From NCBI GenBank assembly GCA_030428695.1, contig JAUIEM010000034.1:1-37542 (forward strand): a stretch of DNA of 37,542 bases. The letters are read 5' to 3'. The notes below the pieces were generated by a model. It saw nothing but the letters and a program-made list of their open reading frames with translations. It was not told the DNA's origin and did no database searches. Source of the DNA: a bacterium. GTDB taxonomy: Bacteria; Planctomycetota; J058; JAJDCP01. The position numbers and the translations under genes are program-made. Of this stretch, positions 14,754-23,000 are shown piece by piece (the stretch's first letter is position 1; each line of letters opens with the position of its first letter).

Positions 14754-17253
14754 CGGGCTCCGCTGGGGCATCGGGAGCGGGGCACTCGGCCGTGGTGGCT
14801 TCGTCCGCTCCCGGGATCTCCAGCATAGCATCCCAGATCCGGATTGCAGCAGACGAACCTGCATCCGTCCCGTCCGCGACGCTCTTCAGCCGGGAGACGG
14901 AGGTCGGTCGCACCTGCGCGTCGACCTCCTCGACCGTCTGCACGGGCAGGGTGAAGACATAACGCACGCCCGCATCGCCGCCCTCGATCCAGATCTTCCC
15001 GCCGTGGCGCTCGATGATCGTCTTGCAGATCGGCAGCCGCACCCCGAGGCCGGAGGTGGTCTTGGACAGGTCGTCGGGGTCGACCTGCTCGAAGGCGGCG
15101 AAGGCGCTGCGGATCTCCTCCGGTCGCATCGAGCGTTCGAACTCGGCCAGCCACACCGTGATCGGGCCGTCGAGGCCAGCGCCGATCTGGATCTTGCCGC
15201 CGGCGGAGGTGTTCTCGAGGGCGAGCTCGAGCAGGTGGTCGACCGTGCGCTCGAGCTTCGCCTGGTCGACCGCGGTCTCGCCGAGCGCGGGGTCGATCTG
15301 CGACTCGAGCTCGATCTCGCGCTCGGCGAGGGCCTTCTCGTGGCGGGCCAGGCAGCGCTCGAGCAGGGCGGCGATCGACGCGCTCTCGAAATTCCAGACC
15401 GCCATGCCCTGCTCGAGGTTGGCGAGCTCGAGGCACTCTTCGACGATCGTGTTCAGGCGCCCGGTCGACTCCTCGATGATGCGCGCGAACTTCGCGATGA
15501 CCTCGTCCCCTCCCTTCTTCGCGTAGCGCTTGAGGACCGCGACCGACGACACGATCGAGGTCAGGGGCGTGCGCAGCTCGTGGGAGACCGAGCTGAGGAA
15601 GGCGTCCTTGGCCTTGGCGAGCTCCTTCTCGCGGGTGATGTCGTCGAGGGCCGCGACGACGCCGCGCTGCAGACCGTCCTTGCCGATGAAGGGGGAGAGC
15701 TTGACCTTCAGGATGCGCCCCGGGTTCGTGCTCGGCTCGAGCAGCTTCTCCTCGTCCTGCTCGAGCTCGGGGCGCCCGAACACCTCCTCGACCACCGCGG
15801 CCTCGCGCTCCTGGTCGACCGGCTCGGACTCGTCGAGGCCCAGCAACAGGCGTGAGGCGGGGTTGGCCAGCAGCAGCCGGCCGTTCGGGGCGGTGACCAT
15901 CACCCCGTCGGTGATGCTGCGGACCACCGCCGCGAGCTCTTCCCCGCGCTCGATCGCGAGCTCGTACTGCTGGGCCGCCTCGACGGCGAGCGCGATCTGC
16001 CGGGCGACCGGCTCGAGGCGCTCGCGCTCGTCGCCCGAGAAGTGGGGTTGATGCGGCGAGCGGCACATCACGAGCACGCCGATGCGCTTGTCGTTGGCGG
16101 ACAGGGGCATCGCGAGCAGGGGGCCGTCGAGGAAAGGCTCGGCGGGCGCGAGCACCGGGACGTCGAGCAGGTCGCCGTAGCTGACCGACACGCCGTCGGC
16201 GAGCACCTGCCCGCACAGGCTCTGCTCCCGGGCGAAGTCGACCGGATTGCGCAGGGGACGGCCCTCACCGCGGATCGCCCGGGCGCGCATGCGATCGCCC
16301 GAGAGGCGGTCGGGCAACACGACGATGCGGCGCTCGGAGTGGACGATGCGCTTGACCCACATCAGGCCCTTCTCGAGCACGAAATCGAGGCTGTGGCCAG
16401 CGACGCTCAGGCTCGACAGGTCGCGCAGCGCGGACAGCTCGGTCTGCAGCGCGTCGAGCCGGTCGCCGTACTCGAGCGAGTGGGCGACGAGCTTGACCAG
16501 CTCGTCGAGCAACAGCCCGGTGTGGCGGTCGAGGCTGCGGTTCCCGCTCAGCCGGTAGATCGCGATCACGACCGTGCTCGCATCGGTCTTGACGCACACC
16601 GCGAGCACCGGATCGCCGCGCTTGCGCGCCTCGGCGATGTTCGGCGCGACGTAGTTTCCGCCGCGGGCCGCCAGGCGCCCGAGGATGCGCTCGCCGATGC
16701 GGCCGCCGGCGGTGCGCAGCTGCTCGATGCTGAAGCCGTCCTGGGCCTTGAGGCGCAGCTTCTTGTCGACGACCTTCAGGACACCGATCGACTCGGCGCC
16801 GATCGCGATCTTGAACGCCTCCATGATCGCGACGTAGACCTGCTCGCTGCTCGTCGCGCGGGCCAGCGGGGCCCGGGCGGCGTCGAGGCGCTGGAGGAAG
16901 GACTCCGCCGGCGCCCCGAGCGCCCGCCGCGTGCGTCGGCGGTGGTCGCGCATGCGCCCGGACGCGCTGCGCTGGGCTTCGAAGGCGCCGCTCGAGGGCG
17001 GATCGGACGGGACCCGGGAGCGGCCGCTCGGCGGCCGCACGTGAGGCAGCCGTCCGCTGGTCGGGGTGCGCGGGCGGCGGTGGCCGACGCTCGGCATCGA
17101 CGGGGGGGTCGAGTCGACCCGGCGGGCGGCGGAAGGCGGCTCAGCCGGTCGGCGCGGCTCCGGGACGATGCGACCAGAGCTCGGCGAGCGAGTGTCGCGA
17201 CCCCGTTCCTCGGACGTCTCTTCGGATCGGGCGCTGTCGCCGGCATCCGCCAC
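14737..17253 (-). CDS. GAF-GAF-PAS hybrid sensor histidine kinase with degenerate ATP-binding boxes
   Basis: 838 residues from a GTG at 17253. Residues 1-115 are Pro/Ser/Arg-rich and probably disordered. Two GAF-like regions (about 125-260 and 285-425) and a PAS domain (about 435-540) lead to the HisKA H-box SSVSHELRTPLTS, with H558 phosphoacceptor. In the ATPase domain the expected N-box Asn is lost (HLLELALENTSAGGKI) and the G1 DxGxG is absent (EFERSMRPEEI). G2 survives as SGLGVRLPICK, and the late HGGKIWIE strand is present. ATP binding is therefore doubtful. No membrane segment is seen, so it is a cytoplasmic sensor. It is cotranscribed with a receiver and a lipase-like hydrolase. Confidence 0.88.
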   Translation of the reverse strand: MADAGDSARSEETSEERGRDTRSPSSGRIVPEPRRPAEPPSAARRVDSTPPSMPSVGHRRPRTPTSGRLPHVRPPSGRSRVPSDPPSSGAFEAQRSASGRMRDHRRRTRRALGAPAESFLQRLDAARAPLARATSSEQVYVAIMEAFKIAIGAESIGVLKVVDKKLRLKAQDGFSIEQLRTAGGRIGERILGRLAARGGNYVAPNIAEARKRGDPVLAVCVKTDASTVVIAIYRLSGNRSLDRHTGLLLDELVKLVAHSLEYGDRLDALQTELSALRDLSSLSVAGHSLDFVLEKGLMWVKRIVHSERRIVVLPDRLSGDRMRARAIRGEGRPLRNPVDFAREQSLCGQVLADGVSVSYGDLLDVPVLAPAEPFLDGPLLAMPLSANDKRIGVLVMCRSPHQPHFSGDERERLEPVARQIALAVEAAQQYELAIERGEELAAVVRSITDGVMVTAPNGRLLLANPASRLLLGLDESEPVDQEREAAVVEEVFGRPELEQDEEKLLEPSTNPGRILKVKLSPFIGKDGLQRGVVAALDDITREKELAKAKDAFLSSVSHELRTPLTSIVSSVAVLKRYAKKGGDEVIAKFARIIEESTGRLNTIVEECLELANLEQGMAVWNFESASIAALLERCLARHEKALAEREIELESQIDPALGETAVDQAKLERTVDHLLELALENTSAGGKIQIGAGLDGPITVWLAEFERSMRPEEIRSAFAAFEQVDPDDLSKTTSGLGVRLPICKTIIERHGGKIWIEGGDAGVRYVFTLPVQTVEEVDAQVRPTSVSRLKSVADGTDAGSSAAIRIWDAMLEIPGADEATTAECPAPDAPAEPDERDP

Positions 17254-17303
17254 TGTATCGGCTACCTCGTCGGGCTGTAGAGGCCACGGAACCCATGCCC
17301 ACG

Positions 17304-17331
17304 ATTATACCAATCTTGCCTGGCCGCGCAA
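17304..17331 (-). promoter_or_regulatory. Promoter of the histidine kinase operon
   Basis: On the minus strand TTGCGC (17326-17331), 16-base spacer, TATAAT (17304-17309). A perfect sigma-70 -10 with a partial -35, 50 bases before the kinase GTG at 17253. It is the best promoter match in the window. Confidence 0.65.
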
Positions 17332-17443
17332 TTCGCCGGGGTGCGCGCCGCCGGGGCGCGGCGCGCGGAGCCCGGTAACGGGATGGCGGCGCGCCGTCCC
17401 CGGGCGGCCGCCCCCCGGCCGCCCCCCGGCGCGGGCGTTGTGG

Positions 17444-19729
17444 CTACTCCCCTGCCTCGAGGGCGTCCTCGATGGTCGCGTGCAGGTCCGCGAGGTGGGC
17501 GCGGGTCAGCGCATCGGCGCCGCGCGCCTCCGCGCAGCGCGCACGCAGCTGCCCCAGGCCGTGGCGGGCCAGGGCGCGGCGGTCGGAGTCGCCCGCCGAG
17601 GCTCGGGCGGCCCCGATCAGCTGCTCGACGAAGGCGCGCTGCAGGTTGCGGCGGTACAGGCCGACGCGCGGGGCCTCGGCCTCGAGCTCGGAGAAGAGCC
17701 CGGCCTGCAGCGCGGCCAGCAGGGCCTCCGGCCCGTAGCCCTCCGGGTCGCCTTCGGCCATCTCGGCCATCCGCCGCAACCGGCTGGTGTCGAGCAGCCG
17801 GCGCAGGATGCCGCTCTGCACCCCGAGCACCCGGCTCGCGCTGCCCTCCCCGCTCAGGCGCAGGGTCAGCTCCGGAGCGACGAAGGCCTCGGGCACGTGC
17901 ATCGCCCGCTCGAGCAGGAAGGCGGTCGCCGCGCGCTGGAGCTCCGGCTCGACCGGGAAGTAGCGCTGCTCGGCGTCGCCGTACCAGAGGTTGATCTCCT
18001 CGTAGCCGCCGATCTGGGCCGCGACGTGCCCGAGCTCGCGGCTGTACTGCCCCCAGAGCTCGGCGACCATGTTCTCGAGCAGCGTGTAGTCGGCGCCCGG
18101 ACGGCTGGTCATCGCGACCATGCCGGCGGCGATGCGCTCGAGGTTGAGGATGCCGAGCCGGCTCGCCTCGACCGCGTCATCCCCGAGGTCTTCGGTCTGC
18201 GCCGAGGCGTCACCCTGGCCGAAGCGCAACATCGGGTCGTCGATCTGGCGGGCGACGATCTCTGCCAGGCCAGCGCTCTCGGCGTCGGCGGCGAAGCTCC
18301 TGTAGCCCCACTCGATCGAGAACCGGTCGTAGGGCCCGACCCCTGGCATCAGCGCTGCGCCGTCACCGGGCTGGGCGACGTAGTTGAAGCGCGCGTAGTC
18401 CATGATCGACGGCGCGGTGCCGTTCTCCCGCGTCCACTCCGGGTCGCGGAGCTGGGCGATGGAATAGGACGAGCTCGCCTTGAAGTTGTGGGGCAGCCCG
18501 AGGGAGTGGCCGACCTCGTGGGCGGTGACGAAGCGGATCAGCTCCCCCATCAGCTCGTCGGGCATCGGCAGGGAGGCGAGCTGCGGGTCGGTCGCGGCGC
18601 ACTGGATGAAGTACCAGTCGCGGACCAGCTTCTGCACGTTGTGGTACATGCGGATGTCCGCCTCGAGGATCTCGCCGGTGCGCGGGTCGTGCACGTGCGG
18701 GCCGAAGGCGTTCTCGATCGTCGAGGGGAGCCAGCGGATGCTCGAGATGCGCGCGTCCGCCGGATCCCAGTCCGGATCCTCGCGCGGGTCCGGCGGCAGC
18801 TTGCCGAGGATCGCGTTCTTGAAACCCGCGGCCTCGAAGGCCGGCTGCCAGTCTTCGATCCCGGCCTTGACGTAGGGCTTCCACTTGTCGGGGACCTCGC
18901 GGGCGACGTAGAAGACGATCGGCTTGACCGGCTCGGACAGCGCCGCCTCGGGGTCCTTCTTCTCGAGCCGCCAGCGCGTCACGTAGCGGACGCGCGCCGC
19001 CTCGTGGGCGCTGTCGTCGGCGAAGTCGGTGAAGCCGACGCTGAAGTAGCCGACCCGGGCGTCGTGCCGGCGCGGCCGCATCGGCTCGGCGGGCAGGCGC
19101 ACCATGCTGTGCCGGACGTGGGCGCTGATCCCGCTCGTGCGGTCGCTGTCGGTGCCGAAGGTCGCGAGCACCTCGGTCTCGATGTTCTCCGGGAAGGCGC
19201 GCACGTCCTCGATGAAGCTGCGCTCGTCGTCCTGGCCGTTGGCGCCGAGGGCGAAGCGCGCGGTCAGCTCGGGCGGGGAGGCGACGAACAGGCGGGTGAC
19301 CTCGACGACCGGCGCGCGGTCGCGTCCCCAGGCCTTGACCGGCAGGACGGCGATCAGCGGCGCGAGGTTCGAGGCCTCGACCGCCCCCGCGATCGGGTCG
19401 TCGGTGTCTGCGCGCAGGCCGTAGCGCACGTCGCGCAGCAGCACCTTCTCGTCGCGCAGCTCCCAGCGCACCACCCGGTTGCCGGCGGGCATGCCGGCGT
19501 AGGAGGAGCCGGCCGTGGTCGCGGAGATCTGGCGCACCCACAGCATGTCCTGGCCGAAGGTCGCCGGCGGGATCTCGTAGAACAGCCTGGCGCCGACCCG
19601 ATGGGTGCGGAACAGACCGATGTCGGTCACGGCGTCGTCGGGGATGACCTCGTCGTAGGGCTTCGGGCCGTCGTCGTCGGCGACGGCCAGGCAGGCGAGC
19701 GCGCACAACAGCGCGAGAGGGGTTCGCAT
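17444..19729 (-). CDS. Secreted zinc metalloprotease of the DUF5117/DUF4953 type
   Basis: 761 residues. The ATG at 19729 has AAGGAG seven bases upstream and begins a signal peptide (MRTPLALLCALACLAVADD). The catalytic motif HEVGHSLGLPHN spans 404-415, a metzincin HExxHxxGxxH with ligands H404, H408, H414 and base E405. Upstream residues include VKPIVFYV, WKPYVKAGIEDWQPAFEAAGF and ISSIRWLPSTIENAFGPHV, characteristic of the DUF5117-DUF4953 protease family. The catalytic region is followed by GTAPSIMDYARFNY (S-I-M-D, the Met-turn). The C-terminal region (about 480-761) is helical. It is slightly shorter than many relatives (about 800+). A periplasmic or outer-surface protease is inferred; its substrate is unknown. 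Confidence 0.93.
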   Translation of the reverse strand: MRTPLALLCALACLAVADDDGPKPYDEVIPDDAVTDIGLFRTHRVGARLFYEIPPATFGQDMLWVRQISATTAGSSYAGMPAGNRVVRWELRDEKVLLRDVRYGLRADTDDPIAGAVEASNLAPLIAVLPVKAWGRDRAPVVEVTRLFVASPPELTARFALGANGQDDERSFIEDVRAFPENIETEVLATFGTDSDRTSGISAHVRHSMVRLPAEPMRPRRHDARVGYFSVGFTDFADDSAHEAARVRYVTRWRLEKKDPEAALSEPVKPIVFYVAREVPDKWKPYVKAGIEDWQPAFEAAGFKNAILGKLPPDPREDPDWDPADARISSIRWLPSTIENAFGPHVHDPRTGEILEADIRMYHNVQKLVRDWYFIQCAATDPQLASLPMPDELMGELIRFVTAHEVGHSLGLPHNFKASSSYSIAQLRDPEWTRENGTAPSIMDYARFNYVAQPGDGAALMPGVGPYDRFSIEWGYRSFAADAESAGLAEIVARQIDDPMLRFGQGDASAQTEDLGDDAVEASRLGILNLERIAAGMVAMTSRPGADYTLLENMVAELWGQYSRELGHVAAQIGGYEEINLWYGDAEQRYFPVEPELQRAATAFLLERAMHVPEAFVAPELTLRLSGEGSASRVLGVQSGILRRLLDTSRLRRMAEMAEGDPEGYGPEALLAALQAGLFSELEAEAPRVGLYRRNLQRAFVEQLIGAARASAGDSDRRALARHGLGQLRARCAEARGADALTRAHLADLHATIEDALEAGE

Positions 19730-19755
19730 CGGCAGCTCCTTGGGGTTTTCGCGCC

Positions 19756-19761
19756 AGGATA
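19756..19761 (-). promoter_or_regulatory. Putative -10 box for the metalloprotease
   Basis: TATCCT on the minus strand, 26 bases before the ATG at 19729. No clear -35. The spacing matches other putative -10 boxes in the window. Confidence 0.35.
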
Positions 19762-19950
19762 CCCGGCAGGTGCAGAGGACGGAAGGTCGCCGCCGAGCCG
19801 GGCCCGTCGCGCGACGTTGAAGAGGCGCGCAGCTCTTCCGCTCGCCCGTCGAACGAGTCAGGTGGGCATGCAATCAAGATCTCCGGGGAAGTCCCTGTGC
19901 TTCCCACTTCGCCCCCGCCAAAGCGATCCACACCCGTCTGCAGAGGCCCG

Positions 19951-19986
19951 CTCCGCGCCTCTGTCCCTCTGAGCCTCTGCGTTGAA
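19951..19986 (+). repeat. Pyrimidine-rich dispersed repeat, copy 2
   Basis: CTCCGCGCCTCTG followed by CCCTCTGAGCCTCTGCGTTGA. It shares the leading CTCCGCGCCTCTG and the trailing GCCTCTGCGTTGA with the copy at 13323-13358. It lies just 3' of the giant kinase gene. Confidence 0.6.
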
Positions 19987-20067
19987 GTCCCCCCTTCCGC
20001 CTGGGCTCGGCACCAGGCGACAGGCCCACGGCCCCGGTCCGCCACCGCCCCTCGAATGCGGAGACGC

Positions 20068-23000
20068 TCAGGACGCGCCGACGAGTGGCCAGCGCAGCTC
20101 GAAGCATGTCCGCTCGGGGACGTCGACCAGAGCGATACCGCCGCCGTGTTTCTCGACCAGCCGCTTGACGATCGCCAGGCCGAGGCCGAGGTGCTTGTCC
20201 GGCGCGCTGGTCTCGCCCGGCGCGAAGATGCGCTCCCGCCAGCCCTCGGGAATCGGACGTCCGCCGTTGGCCACGCGCAGCAGGGCGAACCCTCCGTCGG
20301 CACGGAGCGAGACCTCGACGGGGCCGAGGCCGTCCGTCGCATCGAGGGCGTTGTCGAGGAGGTTGAGCACGACCTGGTGGGCTTCGCCGAGCACCGCCTC
20401 GACCGGGCAGCTCGCGAGGGAACCGACCGTCCACTCCCCGCGCAGCTTGTGCGCGAGCAGCTTCATGCCCTGGGCGACGACCAGCTGGAGGTCGAAGCGG
20501 CTCGGCTCCTCCTCTCCGCCCCGGCCGAGGTCGCGCAGCCGGGCGACCAGCGCCGCGCAGCGCCCGGCGGCGTCGCGCATGGTGTCGGCGACCCGCGCGA
20601 CCAGGCCGGGGAAGGCCTCGTCGGGCTCGGCGCTGAGCTCGACCAGGCTCTCGGCCAGGCTGCCGAGCGCTCCGACCGGGGAGTTGAGGTCATGGGACAG
20701 GCCCGCGGCGAGCTGGACCTGGGTCGACGCCTTCTCGAGGCGCACTACCCGCGCCCAGATCTCCTCCCGCTCGGCGAACATCTGCTCGAGCCGGGCGGTG
20801 CGCTCCTTGACCCGCTGGTCGAGGTCCTCGTTGACCGTCACGAGCTCCTCGAGCGAGGCGACGAGCTTCAGCCCCGAACCGAGCAGGGATGCCAGCGCCT
20901 GCAGCAGCCGCAGGTCCGAGCTCGAGAAGCGGCGCCGGACGAGCTGGCAGTCGATGTACAGCGCGCCCTCGACCCGGCCCGCCACGCCGATCGGCGCGCA
21001 CAGCACCGAGCGCGAGCTCAGCCCGTCCGGGATGTTCTCCGCCCGCGCCTGGCCGCTGGCGAGCACGGCCTCGAGGACCTCCTCCGCGCAGGCGAGCGCA
21101 CCGGGCTCGAGCTTCTCCCCCCGGCTGTTGTAGGCTGCCTCCGCGACGGCCGCCCCGTCGGCCCCCCCGCGAAACAGGATCGCGGCGTCCGCGGCCAGCG
21201 CCTTGATCGCGGCGCCGAGCCCGCGCTCGACGATGCTCTCGCGGCCGCTCGCGCTGCCGAGCATCTCCGCCATCTGCACGAGGTGCTCGAGATCGCGCTC
21301 GGCCCGCGCTTCGAGGTCGAGCATCGGCGAGCGCCGGGTCGGACGGTCGCTGTCCGGCGGCGCGAGCACTCCCGCCCCGCATCGCCGCAGCCCGTCGTCC
21401 GCCGCCCGCAGCGCCCCCGCCAGCTGCATCCCGCGGGCCGCCTCGCGGGCCGCGACCAGGCTCTGCCGCGCGCCCTCGCGATCACCCCGGTCGAGGGCGA
21501 TCATGCCGCGCAGGCGCAGCGCCCGGCTGCGGCTGAGGGGCGCCCGGAACGCGCGCCCCACGGCGCGCTCACAGCGTGCGTCGGCGCGGCGCCGTAGCGC
21601 CTCGAACGGTCCCTCGGCCCGTTCGACCTCCCGGGCGAGGGCGAGGTCGATCGCGGCGCCGGTCAGGAGCAGCGGAACGCCGGGGGCCGGACCGAAGTCC
21701 GCCTCGCGCGCCAGGGTCTCGCCGCTGCGCAGGAGCTCGGCCCCCCGTCCGAGCCGGCCCTTGCGCTGCCAGACCGAGGCGAGCAGGACCCGCGCGTCGA
21801 GCTCGGAACGCCGGTCTCCGCTGCGCTGCAGGGAAGCGAGGGCCTGGGTGGCGGCGGCGACCGCGCCGTCGAGGTTGTTGCCCGCCGCGAGCAGCTCGCC
21901 TTCGAGCAGCGCGAACAGCCCGCGTCCCTGCACGTCCCCGGACCCCCCCGCCGACTCCCGCAGGCGCCGTCCGAGCAACGCCGCCTGGGCGTCGTCCCCG
22001 TGCAGGAGCGCGGTACGCGCGAGGGCGAGCAGCGCCTGGCGCCGCTCCCAGGTCAACCCTGCCGCCCCGAGCCGGGCCTCGGCCCGGGTGAGCCAGCCCC
22101 GTGCGTCCTCGAGCCGCCCCTCGAGGCGCGCGCACACCCCCTCGACCAGAGTCAGCCACGCCTCGGCCTCGGTCCGCGCCGGCCCCGTGCCCGCGGACTC
22201 CAGACAGACGCGGGCGAAGCGCAACGCCGTCGAAGAGGTCGCGAAGCAGCCCCTCGCCGCCGCGCGCCATGCCGCCAGCGCGAGCAGCTGCGAGCGCCGC
22301 GGCCGGGGCTCGCGCTGCGCGAGTCCGCGGGGCAGGCGTGAGCGCGCCCCGCCGCCGCGGAAGAACGCGCAGAGGCCGCGCAGGAAGCGCACGTGCGCCG
22401 CGGTGGCGACGAGCTCGTCGGGGGGCGGCGGTTGGGAGTCCGGTGCCGGTTCATGTTCCGAAACGTGCCCGCGCCCGTGCCCGATTCCCCCGTCCCCGTC
22501 CGATTCCGATTCCGATTCCGATTCCGATTCCGATTCCGATTCCGATTCCGATTCCGATTCCGATTCCGATTCCGATTCCGATTCCGATTCCGATTCCGAC
22601 TCCGATTCCGATTCCGATTCCGATTCCGAGTCGTGCCCGCGCCCGTGCCCGTGCCCGTGCCCGATCCCCCCGTCCCCGTCCGATTCCGATTCCGACGCGG
22701 AACCCCACCCCGCGCCCGCCGCACCCCACAACGCGGCGCACTCCCCCCAGGCAGCCGCGAGGCTCTCCTCCGCGCTGAGGAACAGGCCGCGGCGCACCCG
22801 GCTCTCGCCGGTCAGGCCGAGCAGGCAGGCACGCTCCAGGCGGGTCGGGCGGCCGGTGTCGAGCGCTTCCCCGAAGCAGGCCTCGGCGCGGGCGGCCTCG
22901 TCCGCCCGCAGCCAGGCCTCGCCCTCGGCCCGCAGCCAGGACCGGGCCGCGGCCACCGCCCCGGGACCCCGGGCGGCGTCGAGCGCGCGCCCCGAGGCGA

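Larger units (their letters stand above)
19730..20067. other. Non-coding region upstream of the metalloprotease
   Basis: 338 bases between the metalloprotease start and the end of the giant kinase gene. It contains a putative -10 for the protease (19756-19761), a short hairpin (GAAGAG/CTCTTC, about 19820-19840) and the second copy of the dispersed repeat (19951-19986). No coding frame is seen. Confidence 0.6.

Noticed and set aside
22501..22632. CRISPR array
   Set aside because: Units are 6 bp, head to tail, without spacers.
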